Below, piece after piece: positions 44,675-53,996 of a stretch of DNA of 64,000 bases (the first letter of the stretch is position 1; each line of letters begins with the position of its first letter). Location of the stretch: NCBI RefSeq assembly GCF_013179285.1, contig NZ_WVNW01000005.1, positions 1-64,000 on the forward strand, read 5' to 3'. The stretch is from Roseobacter sp. HKCCD6576-2. GTDB lineage: Bacteria > Pseudomonadota > Alphaproteobacteria > Rhodobacterales > Rhodobacteraceae. The position numbers and the translations under genes were made by a program. The notes under the pieces were generated by a model that saw only the letters and a program-made list of their open reading frames with translations, searched no databases and was not told the origin of the DNA.

Positions 44675-46297
44675 TCACCCGTTCTCAGAAAGATGGTCCC
44701 AGACCCGGCTGATCACGACGGACCCTTCGCCGACGGCTGAGGCCACCCGTTTCACGGACCCGGCGCGCACATCGCCCACCGCGAAGATCCCTGGGTGAGA
44801 TGTGGTATAGGCCGAGGCGGCGCCGACTGCCGCACCCGTTTTGACAAAGCCCTTCTCGTCCAAATCCACATGGCCGGAGAGCCAGGCGGTGTTGGGCGCG
44901 GCCCCCACCATAATGAAAACGGCGCGGGTATTGATCTGCCAATCGCGGCCTTCAGATTTGTCGCGGATGGTGACCGCTTCCAACTCCTCCTCGCCATGGC
45001 AGGCGGTCATCTCGGTCCGATAGTGGATGGTGATTGCGGGGTCGGCTTCCAATCGGCTGAGCAGATAGTCCGACATTGAGGCCGCGAGCGACGGCCCGCG
45101 CACCAGCACATGCACATGCCGCGCCGTGCGGCTGAGGAACATCGCGGCTTGCCCGGCGGAGTTGCCGCCGCCGATCACCACAACCTCGGTATCGCGGCAA
45201 TAACGCGCCTCGACATCGGTTGCGGCGTAATAGATTCCCCCATTTTCGAACCGCTCCAAACCGTCGATCGGCAAACGGCGATATTGTACCCCCGTCGCGA
45301 CAACCAGAGCGCGGGCGCAGGTTTCCGACCCATCCTCCAATGCGACACAGAAAGCGCCGTCAGAACGCACGGAAAGACCCGCCGCCCGGCGCGGTACGGC
45401 AAAGCGCGTGCCGAATTTCATCGCCTGCACCTCGCCACGCCAGCAGAGATCGGCCCCCGAAATGCCGGTTGGAAACCCCATATAGTTTTCGATCCGGCTG
45501 GAGGTGCCGGCTTGCCCGCCGATGGCCATGTCTTCCAAAACCAGCGCATTCATACCCTCTGACCCGGCATAAACGGCGGCCGCAACACCCGCCGGACCGC
45601 CGCCGACGATCAAGACGTCATGCACCTCGTCCGGATCAAAAGAGAGGTCCAATCCGATCCGCCGCGCCAGCCGGGCCGGGGTTGGGTTCTCCAACACCTC
45701 GGATTTTCCGAAAATCACCGCGGGCTGTGCTTTGCCGATGGCGCATTGATGGGCCAAGGCCTCCGCCTCATGCTCATCCAACGTCAGCGAGCGCACAGGG
45801 ATACGATTGCGCCCCGCGAAACTGGCGATCTGGCGGATGTTTCGGTCCGCCTCCGCCCCGATCAACGTGAGACTCGCCTGCCCGCTTTCAAGCAGGGCCC
45901 GGCGACGGGCCGCCAGAACCGTGATGATGATATCGGACATCTCTGGGATGCGCGCCATCAGGTCCAGCATCACCTCGCGCTCGACACATAAGACACGGCA
46001 ATCCTGCACCGCCCGGGAGCCCATCATGGTTTTGCCACCCGACAAAAAGGCAATGTCGCCAAAGAACTGCGTCGGGCCAAGCGTCGACGTGCCATAGCGT
46101 TCGCCAGTGCGCGCATCGACCGCTTCCAACTCCCCTTCGATAAGATAGCAAAACGTCTCAAGCACATCGCCAGGGCGGAACAGATAATCCCCGGTTTTCA
46201 GCACCCTATCGGTGCCGACGCGGCGCATCGCACGCACATGGTCCTCATGCAGCGGCGTGCGCACCATCGTGCGAAGATCGGCGGCAAGCGATTCCAT
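44675..46297 (-). CDS. cyclic-nucleotide-binding domain / thioredoxin reductase-like fusion
   Basis: A 540-aa three-part flavoprotein. Residues 1-140 are a CRP/CNMP-type domain (DYLFRPGDVLETFCYLIEGELE...FGDIAFLSGG). A thioredoxin-fold-like linker (about 140-220) lacks a CxxC. From about 228 there is a thioredoxin-reductase fold with VLIVGGGPAGVAAAVYAGSEG (FAD) and VVVIGGGNSAGQAAMFLS (NAD(P)H), closing with GIFAVGDVRAGSVKRVASAVGEG. No redox CxxC is seen in the NAD(P)H domain, so it is not an ordinary thioredoxin reductase; cAMP or a similar ligand may gate it. Downstream of the YcjX-YcjF genes, starting immediately after the latter's stop. Confidence 0.85.
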   Translation of the reverse strand: MESLAADLRTMVRTPLHEDHVRAMRRVGTDRVLKTGDYLFRPGDVLETFCYLIEGELEAVDARTGERYGTSTLGPTQFFGDIAFLSGGKTMMGSRAVQDCRVLCVEREVMLDLMARIPEMSDIIITVLAARRRALLESGQASLTLIGAEADRNIRQIASFAGRNRIPVRSLTLDEHEAEALAHQCAIGKAQPAVIFGKSEVLENPTPARLARRIGLDLSFDPDEVHDVLIVGGGPAGVAAAVYAGSEGMNALVLEDMAIGGQAGTSSRIENYMGFPTGISGADLCWRGEVQAMKFGTRFAVPRRAAGLSVRSDGAFCVALEDGSETCARALVVATGVQYRRLPIDGLERFENGGIYYAATDVEARYCRDTEVVVIGGGNSAGQAAMFLSRTARHVHVLVRGPSLAASMSDYLLSRLEADPAITIHYRTEMTACHGEEELEAVTIRDKSEGRDWQINTRAVFIMVGAAPNTAWLSGHVDLDEKGFVKTGAAVGAASAYTTSHPGIFAVGDVRAGSVKRVASAVGEGSVVISRVWDHLSENG

Positions 46298-47299
46298 TTA
46301 GTCCTCCTTCTGGCCGAAAAGCCCGGTCAGGGCACGTTTCACGAGGGATGTAACGCTTGGGCGACGATTGTCACCAAAAGGCAGCGGGCGGCAAACCTCC
46401 ATCGCGGCCACACCGACGCGCGCCGTCAACGCACCGTTCACAAATCCCTCCCCAAACCGGCGCGACACCTTCGACAGGACGGATCCGCCCGCCATCGAGC
46501 CAATTAAATCATCGCCGATGGCGACAGCGCCCGTGGCCACCAAATGGGTCAGAACCGCCCGGGTCAGCCGCCAAGCGCCAAGCGTGCCCGAGCGCCCGCC
46601 ATAAATCTCCGCGATCCGCCGGATCATCCGCAGATTGGCGGTCAGCGCCGTGATCACATCGGCCAAGGCAATCGGCACCAGAGCAGTGACCATCGCCACC
46701 TGCCGGGCGGCGGCCTCCACCTCGCGCCGAGCGGCTTGGTCGAGCGGCACAAGCAGTTCGGCTTCGCTCAAGGCCAACAGGCTTTCGGCGTCGAAAACAT
46801 CGCCGATCCGACGGTCCAAAGCCTCGCGGCCCAAGCGCAGTTCGGCCCGGCCTCGGTAGAGCGCCGAAAGCCGATTGACCACGTTGCGCGCCGCCCCCAA
46901 ATCCCCGGCGCTCAGCGCCGCCTCTGCCTCACGCCTGAGATTGTCGAGCCGACCAAGCCGCGAAAACGCCGCCGCTTCCTTCAACGCGATCAGGATCAAC
47001 GCCAACAGCACCAACCCCACCAACCCGGTTGCCACCCATCCCAAGACTGGATTGGCCGCCAAAAGCCCAGTGACGAAATTCCACGCCGTGATCGAGAGCA
47101 CAAATCCCAGAAGCGCCAATGTCGCTGCCCACAAAAACCGCCCCAACCGCGACGGGCGGCGGGTGGCCAAAGCGGCCATGGTCTGCATCGCCTGACCATC
47201 CGCGACCGGCAGCGCATCGGGCACGGGCGGCGCCGCGCCCGGCCCCACCTCTGGCGCCTCGTCCAGTTCGATCAGCACGGGGCCTTTGCGGTCGGTCAT
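46298..47299 (-). CDS. YcjF family (TIGR01620/DUF697) membrane protein
   Basis: A 333-aa membrane protein. The Pro/Ala-rich N-terminus (about 1-60) is followed by two adjacent TM helices (about residues 67-90 and 96-116) and a C-terminal helical DUF697-type region, with the conserved RIAEIYGGRSGTLGAWRLTRAVLTHLVATGAVAIGDDLI (about 252-291). YcjF is normally paired with the YcjX GTPase-like protein in heat-shock operons, here directly upstream. The start ATG 47299 (MTDRKGPVLIEL) is preceded by an intergenic repeat. Its stop abuts the ATG of the fusion flavoprotein. Confidence 0.85.
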   Translation of the reverse strand: MTDRKGPVLIELDEAPEVGPGAAPPVPDALPVADGQAMQTMAALATRRPSRLGRFLWAATLALLGFVLSITAWNFVTGLLAANPVLGWVATGLVGLVLLALILIALKEAAAFSRLGRLDNLRREAEAALSAGDLGAARNVVNRLSALYRGRAELRLGREALDRRIGDVFDAESLLALSEAELLVPLDQAARREVEAAARQVAMVTALVPIALADVITALTANLRMIRRIAEIYGGRSGTLGAWRLTRAVLTHLVATGAVAIGDDLIGSMAGGSVLSKVSRRFGEGFVNGALTARVGVAAMEVCRPLPFGDNRRPSVTSLVKRALTGLFGQKED

Positions 47300-47311
47300 G
47301 GCTGGGTCCTG

Positions 47312-47342
47312 CTTCTCTGCTTTCCAAATATCCCGGGGGGAG
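47312..47342. repeat. 31-nt intergenic repeat upstream of the ycjF-like gene
   Basis: This segment agrees with 52906-52936 at 26 of 31 positions in the same orientation, sharing CTTCTCTGCTT, CAAATATCCC and a final GGAG. On the minus strand the shared core is GGGATATTTG followed by AAGCAGAGAAG. I recall such 'ctccggcgggg-atattt' segments as frequent near gene ends and starts in Rhodobacterales; their role is not known to me. Confidence 0.6.
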
Positions 47343-47390
47343 ACCGTAGGTTGGGGGGCTGGCCCCCCTCTGCGATGTGCCGCATGCCCG

Positions 47391-48836
47391 TCATCTGAGT
47401 TTATCCCCGAGCAAAAACTCCGCTGCACTGTCGAGCCGAATATGCGGCGGCCCGTCCCCCGGTTTCAGCGACAACAGCGCCGGCGCAAAGCGCATTACAT
47501 CAAAATCCGCGTCAAGCCAGACCTCCGCGCCTTGGCGTGCCGGCACCATCAACGCATTGGGATCCTCGGGCAGGTCTCCGGGGTGAAACGCCGCCTGCTT
47601 GCCACCATCCAGCAAGCTGCCCCGCACCAGATCGAGCGTTTCGCCGTTATGGGTTCGTGTTTCCTCTACCGTCGCGCGCAGCGCGGCAATCGCCATCGCC
47701 CGGGTCTTGGCCCCGGCAAAATCGGCCCGGTCGCGCGCGTCGCGCACCAAGGCCTCCATAATCGCGGTCAGCTTCGGGTGTTGCGTGTGATGCAGATGAT
47801 CGGCCTTGGTCGCGGCAAAGAGGATTCTATCCGTCCGACGCCCCATGATCGCAGTCAGAAAGCTGTTCCGCCCCGGGCGGAAGGCGCTCAAGATGCCCGC
47901 CATCGTTTGGCGGAGGTCTTCCACAGCTTGCGGGCCGGAATGGATTGCGCCAAGCGCATCGACCAAGACGATCTGCCGGTCAATCCGGGAAAAATGATTG
48001 CGGAAGAAGGGTTTGACGACCTGTGCTTTATAGGCTTCGAACCGGCGGGCAAACTCGCGAGCGAGAGAGCCGCGCGGCGTGGCGCTTTCCGGCAACGGCG
48101 CGAAGGTCAAGGCCGGGCTGCCTTCCAACTCACCCGGCAGAAGGAACCGGCCCGGGGTGCAATCGGAAAACCCCGCCTCGCGCGCCGTCGTTAGATAGGC
48201 CGTGTATGCGCGCGCCAAGGCTTGCGCCTCTGGCTCTTTCAGCGTCGCCGTTGGGTCGAGGTCATTCAACTGCGCCAGATAAGCCGCGCCACCGGGGCGG
48301 ATCTTGGCTTGTTCTAAGGCCGCAGCGGCCCATTCGACATAGGTTTGGTCCAGCAACCCAAGATCCAACAGCCATTCGCCCGGGTAATCGACGATATCCA
48401 GATGCACCGTCTTGGGCCCCGACAATCCCGAAAGAAGCCCCTTCGGCTGCACCCGGAGCGACAGGCGCAATTCCGAGACTTGTCGCGTGCTCTCGGGCCA
48501 AAACGGCGCGGGACCTGTCAGGGCCGCGAGATGGGTTTCAAAATCGAACCGCGGGACGGTGTCATCCGGCTGCGGCTGCAAAAACGCCGCCTGAATGCGG
48601 CCCGACTGGGCGGCTTCCAGCCCGGGCATCCGCGCACGATCAAGCAGATTGGCCACCAAAGACGTGATGAACACGGTCTTGCCCGCCCGGCTCACCCCCG
48701 TCACGCCCAGGCGGATCACCGGGTCGAGAAAGGTCTCGGCCACGGAAGAGGTCACATCCTCGATCCCGCGGCCAACCGCATCCGCTACTCTTCCGATCAC
48801 CACCGTCCACGTGCCTTTCGCCTGCCTCTGGATCAA
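47391..48836 (-). CDS. YcjX family P-loop ATPase/GTPase-like protein
   Basis: A 481-aa DUF463 (YcjX) protein. Walker A-like LGVTGVSRAGKTVFITSLV lies at about residues 43-61, HLDIVDYPGEWLLDLGLL (about 145-162) is the switch-like region, and LFAATKADHLHHTQHP holds the nucleotide-specificity Lys-Ala-Asp. The family is a stress-linked dynamin-like G protein that pairs with YcjF. The farthest in-frame start is TTG 48836; a GTG at about 48803 after AAAGG is an equally good start and would remove 11 residues. Its stop is 92 nt before the ycjF-like start. Confidence 0.85.
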   Translation of the reverse strand: MIQRQAKGTWTVVIGRVADAVGRGIEDVTSSVAETFLDPVIRLGVTGVSRAGKTVFITSLVANLLDRARMPGLEAAQSGRIQAAFLQPQPDDTVPRFDFETHLAALTGPAPFWPESTRQVSELRLSLRVQPKGLLSGLSGPKTVHLDIVDYPGEWLLDLGLLDQTYVEWAAAALEQAKIRPGGAAYLAQLNDLDPTATLKEPEAQALARAYTAYLTTAREAGFSDCTPGRFLLPGELEGSPALTFAPLPESATPRGSLAREFARRFEAYKAQVVKPFFRNHFSRIDRQIVLVDALGAIHSGPQAVEDLRQTMAGILSAFRPGRNSFLTAIMGRRTDRILFAATKADHLHHTQHPKLTAIMEALVRDARDRADFAGAKTRAMAIAALRATVEETRTHNGETLDLVRGSLLDGGKQAAFHPGDLPEDPNALMVPARQGAEVWLDADFDVMRFAPALLSLKPGDGPPHIRLDSAAEFLLGDKLR

Positions 48837-48907
48837 AGAATAGTCATCGTGAGGCAGGGTTTACAGGGTTGATTGCGCAACCGCCCGGTTTACGGTAGCC
48901 CGCGCCC

Positions 48908-49687
48908 ATGCCTCGATACGCCCTCAAACTCGAATATAACGGCGCGCCGTTTGCCGGTTGGCAACGTCAAGCCGACCGCCCAAGCGTACAAGGCGCTCTG
49001 GAAGACGCGCTGGCCAAATTGGAGGCTGATGTGCCGACAATCGCGGCCGCCGGGCGGACCGATGCGGGCGTGCATGCCTGGGGTCAGGTCGCCCATTGCG
49101 ACATGGCGCAGGATTGGACACCGTTTCGCCTGTCTGAGGCGCTCAATTACCATTTGCGGCCCGCCCCGGTGGCGGTTTTGGCCTGCGCCAAGGTCGACGA
49201 TGAGTGGCATGCCCGGTTTTCTGCACGCGAACGGCGCTATCTCTATCGAGTGATCAACCGCCGCGCGCCGCTTGTCTCGGACGCGGGTCAAGCCTGGCTG
49301 GTGAAGGCGTCTTTGTCGCTAGAGCCGATGCAAGAGGCCGCCCAGCACCTGATCGGGCGACATGATTTCACCACCTTCCGCTCGACGGAGTGCCAGGCCG
49401 CCAGCCCGGTCAAAACCCTCGACGCGATTGAAATCACGACGCTAGAGACACCCCGCGGCCGAGAGTTTCAGTTTCGCCTGCGCGCGCGATCCTTCCTGCA
49501 CAATCAGGTGCGCTCGCTTGTGGGCACATTGGAGCGGGTCGGCGCGGGCACATGGACCCCTGAAGACGCAAAAGCCGCGCTTGACGCCGCCGATCGCCAA
49601 GCCTGCGGCCCGGTGGCACCGCCTTATGGGCTTTATATGACCGGCGTTGGGTATCCAGACGACCCGTTTGAGGCCAACGCGCCATGA
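48908..49687 (+). CDS. truA: tRNA pseudouridine synthase A (positions 38-40)
   Basis: A 259-aa TruA. The catalytic Asp is in [10 protein letters not shown] (Asp52). [12 protein letters not shown] (about 10-21), RYLYRV (about 113-118) and [19 protein letters not shown] (about 196-214) fit the family. It makes pseudouridine in the anticodon arm. Its stop overlaps the ATG of the SelD-fusion gene as ATGA, so the two tRNA-modification-related genes are translationally coupled. Confidence 0.95.
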   Translation: MPRYALKLEYNGAPFAGWQRQADRPSVQGALEDALAKLEADVPTIAAAGRTDAGVHAWGQVAHCDMAQDWTPFRLSEALNYHLRPAPVAVLACAKVDDEWHARFSARERRYLYRVINRRAPLVSDAGQAWLVKASLSLEPMQEAAQHLIGRHDFTTFRSTECQAASPVKTLDAIEITTLETPRGREFQFRLRARSFLHNQVRSLVGTLERVGAGTWTPEDAKAALDAADRQACGPVAPPYGLYMTGVGYPDDPFEANAP

Positions 49688-51861
49688 TCCCGGCTGTGCC
49701 CTTGGTCAAGGAACTGGTGCTGGTGGGCGGCGGGCATACCCATGCGCTTGTCTTGCGGGCCTGGGGGATGAAACCGGTGCCCGGCGCGCGGCTAACCTTG
49801 ATCAATCCCGGCCCCACGGCGCCCTATTCCGGCATGTTGCCCGGGCATGTCGCGGGGCATTACAGCCAGGATGATCTGCAGATCGACCTGGTCAAACTGG
49901 CCCGGTTTGCGGGTGCCCGGTTGATCATCGGGGCCGCGACCGGTTTGGATCGATCCGCCAAAACCATAACCATCGCGGGGCGCGCCGCGCCCATCGCCTA
50001 TGACCTCCTCTCGATTGATGTGGGCGTGACCTCGGCGATGCCGAAATTGTCCGGGTTTTACGAACATGCGATCCCGGCCAAACCGCTCGACCAGTTTGCC
50101 GAGATCTGGGCCCGGTTTTGCGACGCCGCACCCGCCGCACCCTCCGTGGCTGTCATCGGCGGCGGTGTCGCGGGTGTGGAACTGGCGATGGCGGCGCAGC
50201 ATCGGCTGGAGAGGCTCGGGCGCACCCCGAGTGTCACAGTCGTTGAACAGGCCGAGGCGCTCACCGCCGTGCCGCCGAAAAGCCGCGCACGACTGATCCA
50301 GACGCTTGCGGATGCCGGGATCACATTGCGCCAGGGGGCCGGCGTGGCAGAGGTCCGCGCCAAATCTCTGATGCTGGATGATAGCCAGATTATTGCCAGC
50401 GATCTCACCATTGGCGCAGGCGGCGCGCGGCCGCATGACTGGGTGGCGAATTTGGGGCTGGAGACCGAGCGTGGGTATCTGGTGGTCAATGATCAGCTCA
50501 GATCGGTCAGCGACCCATCGATCTATGCGGTGGGTGATTGCGCCCATCTGAGCTTTGCACCGCGTCCCAAAGCCGGCGTCTTTGCGGTCCGCGCCGCGCC
50601 AATCCTCGCCCACAACCTGCGCGCCGACCTGACGGGCGGACGCCCGCGCGCCTTCCGCCCCCAGGCCGATTATCTGAAATTGATCTCTCTGGGCCGACGT
50701 GCAGCGCTGGCAGAAAAACGCGGCGTTGCGCTCTCTGGCGCGCTGATGTGGCGTTGGAAAGACCGAATTGATCGGGCCTTTATGCAGAAATTCAAGGTAT
50801 TACCGAAGATGCGCCCGCCAGCGCTGCCAGAAGGCGCAACCGATGGCGTGATCGACATGATGCAGGGCCAACCGATCTGCGGGGCTTGTGGCGCAAAGCT
50901 GGGACGTCAGGCGTTGCAAACCACGCTCTCCAAGGTGCCAAGGGGTCTACGCGACGATGTATTGAGCCACCCGGGCGATGACGCCGCCGTGCTCAGCATG
51001 GGCGGAGCCCCGGTGGTTTTGACCACAGACCATCTTAGAGGGTTCAGCGCCGATCCAGGCCTTCTGGCCCGTGTCGCTGCGGTCCATGCAATGGGCGATA
51101 TCTGGGCCATGGGCGCGCGACCGCAAGCCGTCTTGGCGAGCGTAACCCTGCCAATCATGGCGCCCAAAATGCAGGCCGCCTGGCTGGCCGAGATCATGGC
51201 CGAGGCCAGCGCCATCTTTGCCGCCGAAGGGGCCGAGATCGTCGGCGGGCATTCCGCACAGGGGGCGGAGCTGAGCCTCGGATTCACACTGACTGGCCTG
51301 CCCGACACCCGAGCAATCACCCTCGCGGGCGCGCAGGCTGGTGACGCGCTGATCCTCACCCGCGGCCTCGGCACCGGCGTGATCCTGGCCGCAGAGATGG
51401 CACAAGTCGCAGATGGAACGATAGTGGCGGGTGCTTGGACGCAGATGAGCCAGCCGCAAGGCGATGCGGCAGCCCTCCTCGCGCCGGTCGCCCATGCGAT
51501 GACGGATGTGACCGGCTTTGGCCTCGCCGGGCATCTGATCGGCATGTGCCAAGCCTCACACCTCGCGGCAGACATCACCCTCGCCGATCTGCCGGTTCTT
51601 CCCGGGGCCGAGGCGCTGATTACTGGCGGTCTCCGCGCCAGCCTACATGACGAAAACGAGGCCGCGCTGGCCGGGCAGACCACCGGTGGCACCGGCCCGC
51701 GCCGCGCCCTGATATTTGATCCGCAGACCTCAGGCGGGTTTCTCGCCGCACTGCCATCCGATCAAGCGGAGCATGCCGTCGCCCAGATTAGAACACTCGG
51801 CCATGACGCTGCCATCATCGGCCAGTTTCGAACTGGCGCGCCAGAGATCACCCTGCGTTAG
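49684..51861 (+). CDS. selD: flavoprotein-selenide, water dikinase fusion
   Basis: A 725-aa fusion. The N-terminal half (about 1-390) is a pyridine-nucleotide-disulfide oxidoreductase-like FAD protein of the type known to be fused to SelD ([18 protein letters not shown] at the start; [18 protein letters not shown] in the middle). The C-terminal half is SelD, which makes selenophosphate from selenide and [11 protein letters not shown] carries Cys402 and Lys405, then DDAAVLS and ATP-binding [10 protein letters not shown]. It uses Cys, not selenocysteine, at the catalytic position. It converges on mnmH with a 14-nt overlap and follows truA with an ATGA overlap, so selenophosphate for tRNA modification is the likely product. 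Confidence 0.92.
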   Translation: MIPAVPLVKELVLVGGGHTHALVLRAWGMKPVPGARLTLINPGPTAPYSGMLPGHVAGHYSQDDLQIDLVKLARFAGARLIIGAATGLDRSAKTITIAGRAAPIAYDLLSIDVGVTSAMPKLSGFYEHAIPAKPLDQFAEIWARFCDAAPAAPSVAVIGGGVAGVELAMAAQHRLERLGRTPSVTVVEQAEALTAVPPKSRARLIQTLADAGITLRQGAGVAEVRAKSLMLDDSQIIASDLTIGAGGARPHDWVANLGLETERGYLVVNDQLRSVSDPSIYAVGDCAHLSFAPRPKAGVFAVRAAPILAHNLRADLTGGRPRAFRPQADYLKLISLGRRAALAEKRGVALSGALMWRWKDRIDRAFMQKFKVLPKMRPPALPEGATDGVIDMMQGQPICGACGAKLGRQALQTTLSKVPRGLRDDVLSHPGDDAAVLSMGGAPVVLTTDHLRGFSADPGLLARVAAVHAMGDIWAMGARPQAVLASVTLPIMAPKMQAAWLAEIMAEASAIFAAEGAEIVGGHSAQGAELSLGFTLTGLPDTRAITLAGAQAGDALILTRGLGTGVILAAEMAQVADGTIVAGAWTQMSQPQGDAAALLAPVAHAMTDVTGFGLAGHLIGMCQASHLAADITLADLPVLPGAEALITGGLRASLHDENEAALAGQTTGGTGPRRALIFDPQTSGGFLAALPSDQAEHAVAQIRTLGHDAAIIGQFRTGAPEITLR

Positions 51862-52918
51862 ACGCCAACCAAGCCACGATCTGATCGGTCAATCGCTTGC
51901 GCGCTACGGCCTTCAAATCCGCCGCCTCAAACCGGTCCAAAACCGCGCCGCGATCCGCCTTGCGTGCCCTGGCATAAGCTGGGTCGTAATGCCGTACGAT
52001 CAATGCCTCCGATAGCGCGCGGAGGCTCCCCGCTCGTGCCAGAGCGATCCACTGATCCACCTCTTCATGCCCGACCAAACCACGCAGATGATCGAGCCGT
52101 GCTTCAAGGCGCGCCACATCCATCCCCCAATCCGCATAACTCTCGGCCAGATAGGCCGCGCGCGCCGCAACTGGCGCGGCGAGGACCAAACGCGGCGCAT
52201 CGCACATGACCGCCCAAAGCGCTGGCGGCACCCGCAAATTGCCGATCCGGCTCGATTCCGCTTCGATAATCGTCACTTTGCTTGGGTCCAACCCATGCAA
52301 GGCCTGTGCCAAAGCACTCTCAAAGCCTTTCTGCGCAGGCTGAGGCGCTCCGGTTTCTCCAAGGATTGAACCGCGATGCGCCGCCAGGCCTTCCAAATCC
52401 AAGATTTGAGCCCCACGCGCGCCCAACTCGGTCAATATCGCCGTCTTCGCGCTGCCCGTATTGCCGTCCAGACGGATCACCCGATGCGGCAGAGGCCGAT
52501 CATATAATGCCGCCACAACCTGCCGCCGATAGGCCCGATACCCCCCGTCCAGCACGGCAACGCGCCACCCGATCTGCTGCAAAATCGTTGCGAAAGACCC
52601 AGACCGCTGCCCACCACGCCAACAATAAACCAAAGGTCGCCAACCGCCGCCCATCTCCATCAACGAGGTTTCGATATGCGCAGCCGCATTGCGCGCGACC
52701 AACGCCGCGCCGATCTTCCGCGCGACAAACGGGCTTTCTTGCGTGTAAATCGTCCCGACCCGCGCCCGCTCCGCGTCGCTCAAAACCGGCATATTCACTG
52801 CACCGGGCAGATGATCTTCGGCAAACTCCGCCGGACTGCGCACATCGATCACCGCGTCAAACCCGCTGATCTCCGTCAGGAACGCCGCAAGATCGGGATG
52901 ATCACTTCTCTGCTTCAC
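51848..52918 (-). CDS. mnmH: tRNA 2-selenouridine synthase (YbbB/SelU)
   Basis: A 356-aa MnmH that replaces sulfur by selenium at wobble 2-thiouridine in tRNA through an S-geranyl intermediate. An N-terminal rhodanese domain has the catalytic Cys in VYCWRGGQRSGS (about residue 99). A P-loop domain follows, with LDGNTGSAKT (about 143-152; usual form GKTGSGKT), so the second Gly is Ala. The start was set at GTG 52918 (VKQRSDHPD), because the frame further upstream (MPPAGIF) is encoded by the intergenic repeat at 52906-52936. It overlaps the end of the convergent selD fusion by 14 nt. Confidence 0.9.
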   Translation of the reverse strand: MKQRSDHPDLAAFLTEISGFDAVIDVRSPAEFAEDHLPGAVNMPVLSDAERARVGTIYTQESPFVARKIGAALVARNAAAHIETSLMEMGGGWRPLVYCWRGGQRSGSFATILQQIGWRVAVLDGGYRAYRRQVVAALYDRPLPHRVIRLDGNTGSAKTAILTELGARGAQILDLEGLAAHRGSILGETGAPQPAQKGFESALAQALHGLDPSKVTIIEAESSRIGNLRVPPALWAVMCDAPRLVLAAPVAARAAYLAESYADWGMDVARLEARLDHLRGLVGHEEVDQWIALARAGSLRALSEALIVRHYDPAYARARKADRGAVLDRFEAADLKAVARKRLTDQIVAWLASNAG

Positions 52919-52936
52919 AAATATCCCCGCCGGAGG
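52906..52936. repeat. 31-nt intergenic repeat overlapping the mnmH start
   Basis: Second copy of the element at 47312-47342, matching it at 26 of 31 positions. It spans the mnmH start, so the first residues of a longer mnmH call (from ATG 52939) would be repeat-encoded. See the other copy for shared core bases. Confidence 0.6.
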
Positions 52937-53033
52937 CATCCAACGCCAACGGCATACGCCGCATCAAGTATGACACGTCGCGTCGCCGCCGACCAAAAGT
53001 CAAACCCAGTGCCGCGCCAGCGGCGCCGCTTGG

Positions 53034-53918
53034 TTAGATATCCATCCCGTTCATTTTGCGGAACCGCTGGATCAGGCTCGACGTGTCCCACCGGCCGCCG
53101 CCAAGCTGCTGCACCTCAGCATAGAACTGATCCACCATCGCAGTGACCGGCAGGCTCACGCCCATCTCTTTGCCCTGCGCCAATGCGATCCCAAGGTCTT
53201 TCCGCATCCAATCCACGGCAAAACCATGGTCGAATGCGTTGTCCACCATGGTCCCGGCCCGGTTGGCCAGTTGCCAGGACCCGCCCGCGCCCTGGCTCAC
53301 CAACTCCGCCACTTTCTTCGCATCAAGGCCCGCCTGCATCGCAAAAAACAAGCCCTCTGAGATGCTCTGAATCGCCCCGGCAATGCAGACCTGATTGATC
53401 ATCTTGGTCAATTGTCCGGCCCCAACGTCGCCGAAATGCACGATGGCTTTGGCATAGGCATCCATCACTGGCTCTGCGGCGGCAAAATGCGCTTCATCGC
53501 CGCCGCACATGATCGCCAACTGCCCGTTCTCCGCCCCGGCTTGCCCGCCGGAGACCGGCGCATCGACCCAACCGATACCTTGTGCTCCCGCTTCAGCCGC
53601 CAATTCGCGGGTCACTGTTGCGGAAACCGTGGTGTGATCCACATAGATCGCGCCAGAGCTCATGCCCGCCAACGCGCCGTCTTCCCCCAACACAACGGCG
53701 CGCAAATCATCATCATTGCCAACGCAGGACATGACGAAATCGGCACCAGCCACCGCGTCACGCGGGGTCGCCGCAAAACCTCCGCCATGCGCGGCGGCCC
53801 AAGCCTCCGCCTTGGCAGTCGTCCGATTATATACCGTGACCGCATGGCCCGCGGCTTGCAGATGCCCCGCCATTGGGTAGCCCATGACCCCCAGACCCAG
53901 AAACGCCAGCTTTGCCAT
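53034..53918 (-). CDS. beta-hydroxyacid dehydrogenase (3-hydroxyisobutyrate/tartronate-semialdehyde type)
   Basis: A 294-aa NAD(P)-dependent beta-hydroxyacid dehydrogenase. The N-terminal Rossmann fold is FLGLGVMGYPMAGHL (about residues 5-19). DAPVSGGQAGAENGQLAIMCGG (about 118-139) is the substrate-binding signature, and the catalytic Lys lies in GAGQLTKMINQ (about 168-178). The family includes MmsB, GarR and GlxR; which hydroxyacid it uses cannot be read. It is 78 nt downstream of pxpA on the same strand, after an AGGGCC/GGCCCT inverted repeat (53961-53990). Confidence 0.88.
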   Translation of the reverse strand: MAKLAFLGLGVMGYPMAGHLQAAGHAVTVYNRTTAKAEAWAAAHGGGFAATPRDAVAGADFVMSCVGNDDDLRAVVLGEDGALAGMSSGAIYVDHTTVSATVTRELAAEAGAQGIGWVDAPVSGGQAGAENGQLAIMCGGDEAHFAAAEPVMDAYAKAIVHFGDVGAGQLTKMINQVCIAGAIQSISEGLFFAMQAGLDAKKVAELVSQGAGGSWQLANRAGTMVDNAFDHGFAVDWMRKDLGIALAQGKEMGVSLPVTAMVDQFYAEVQQLGGGRWDTSSLIQRFRKMNGMDI

Positions 53919-53960
53919 GTGATCCCTCCGAAAAATGCATGTGTTGCCCTGAGACCTAGC

Positions 53961-53990
53961 AGGGCCTCTGCCCGGCGACCAGTCGGCCCT
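53961..53990. terminator. inverted repeat between pxpA and the dehydrogenase gene
   Basis: AGGGCC (53961-53966) and GGCCCT (53985-53990) are perfect 6-bp reverse complements 18 nt apart, with GGGC/GCCC also able to pair inside. It lies 7 nt after the pxpA stop on the minus strand and could end or attenuate the pxp transcript. No T-run follows. Confidence 0.3.
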
Positions 53991-53996
53991 GGCAAA

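Noticed and set aside
44675-46297. Ordinary thioredoxin reductase
   Set aside because: It has an added cyclic-nucleotide-type domain and lacks the CxxC in the NAD(P)H domain.
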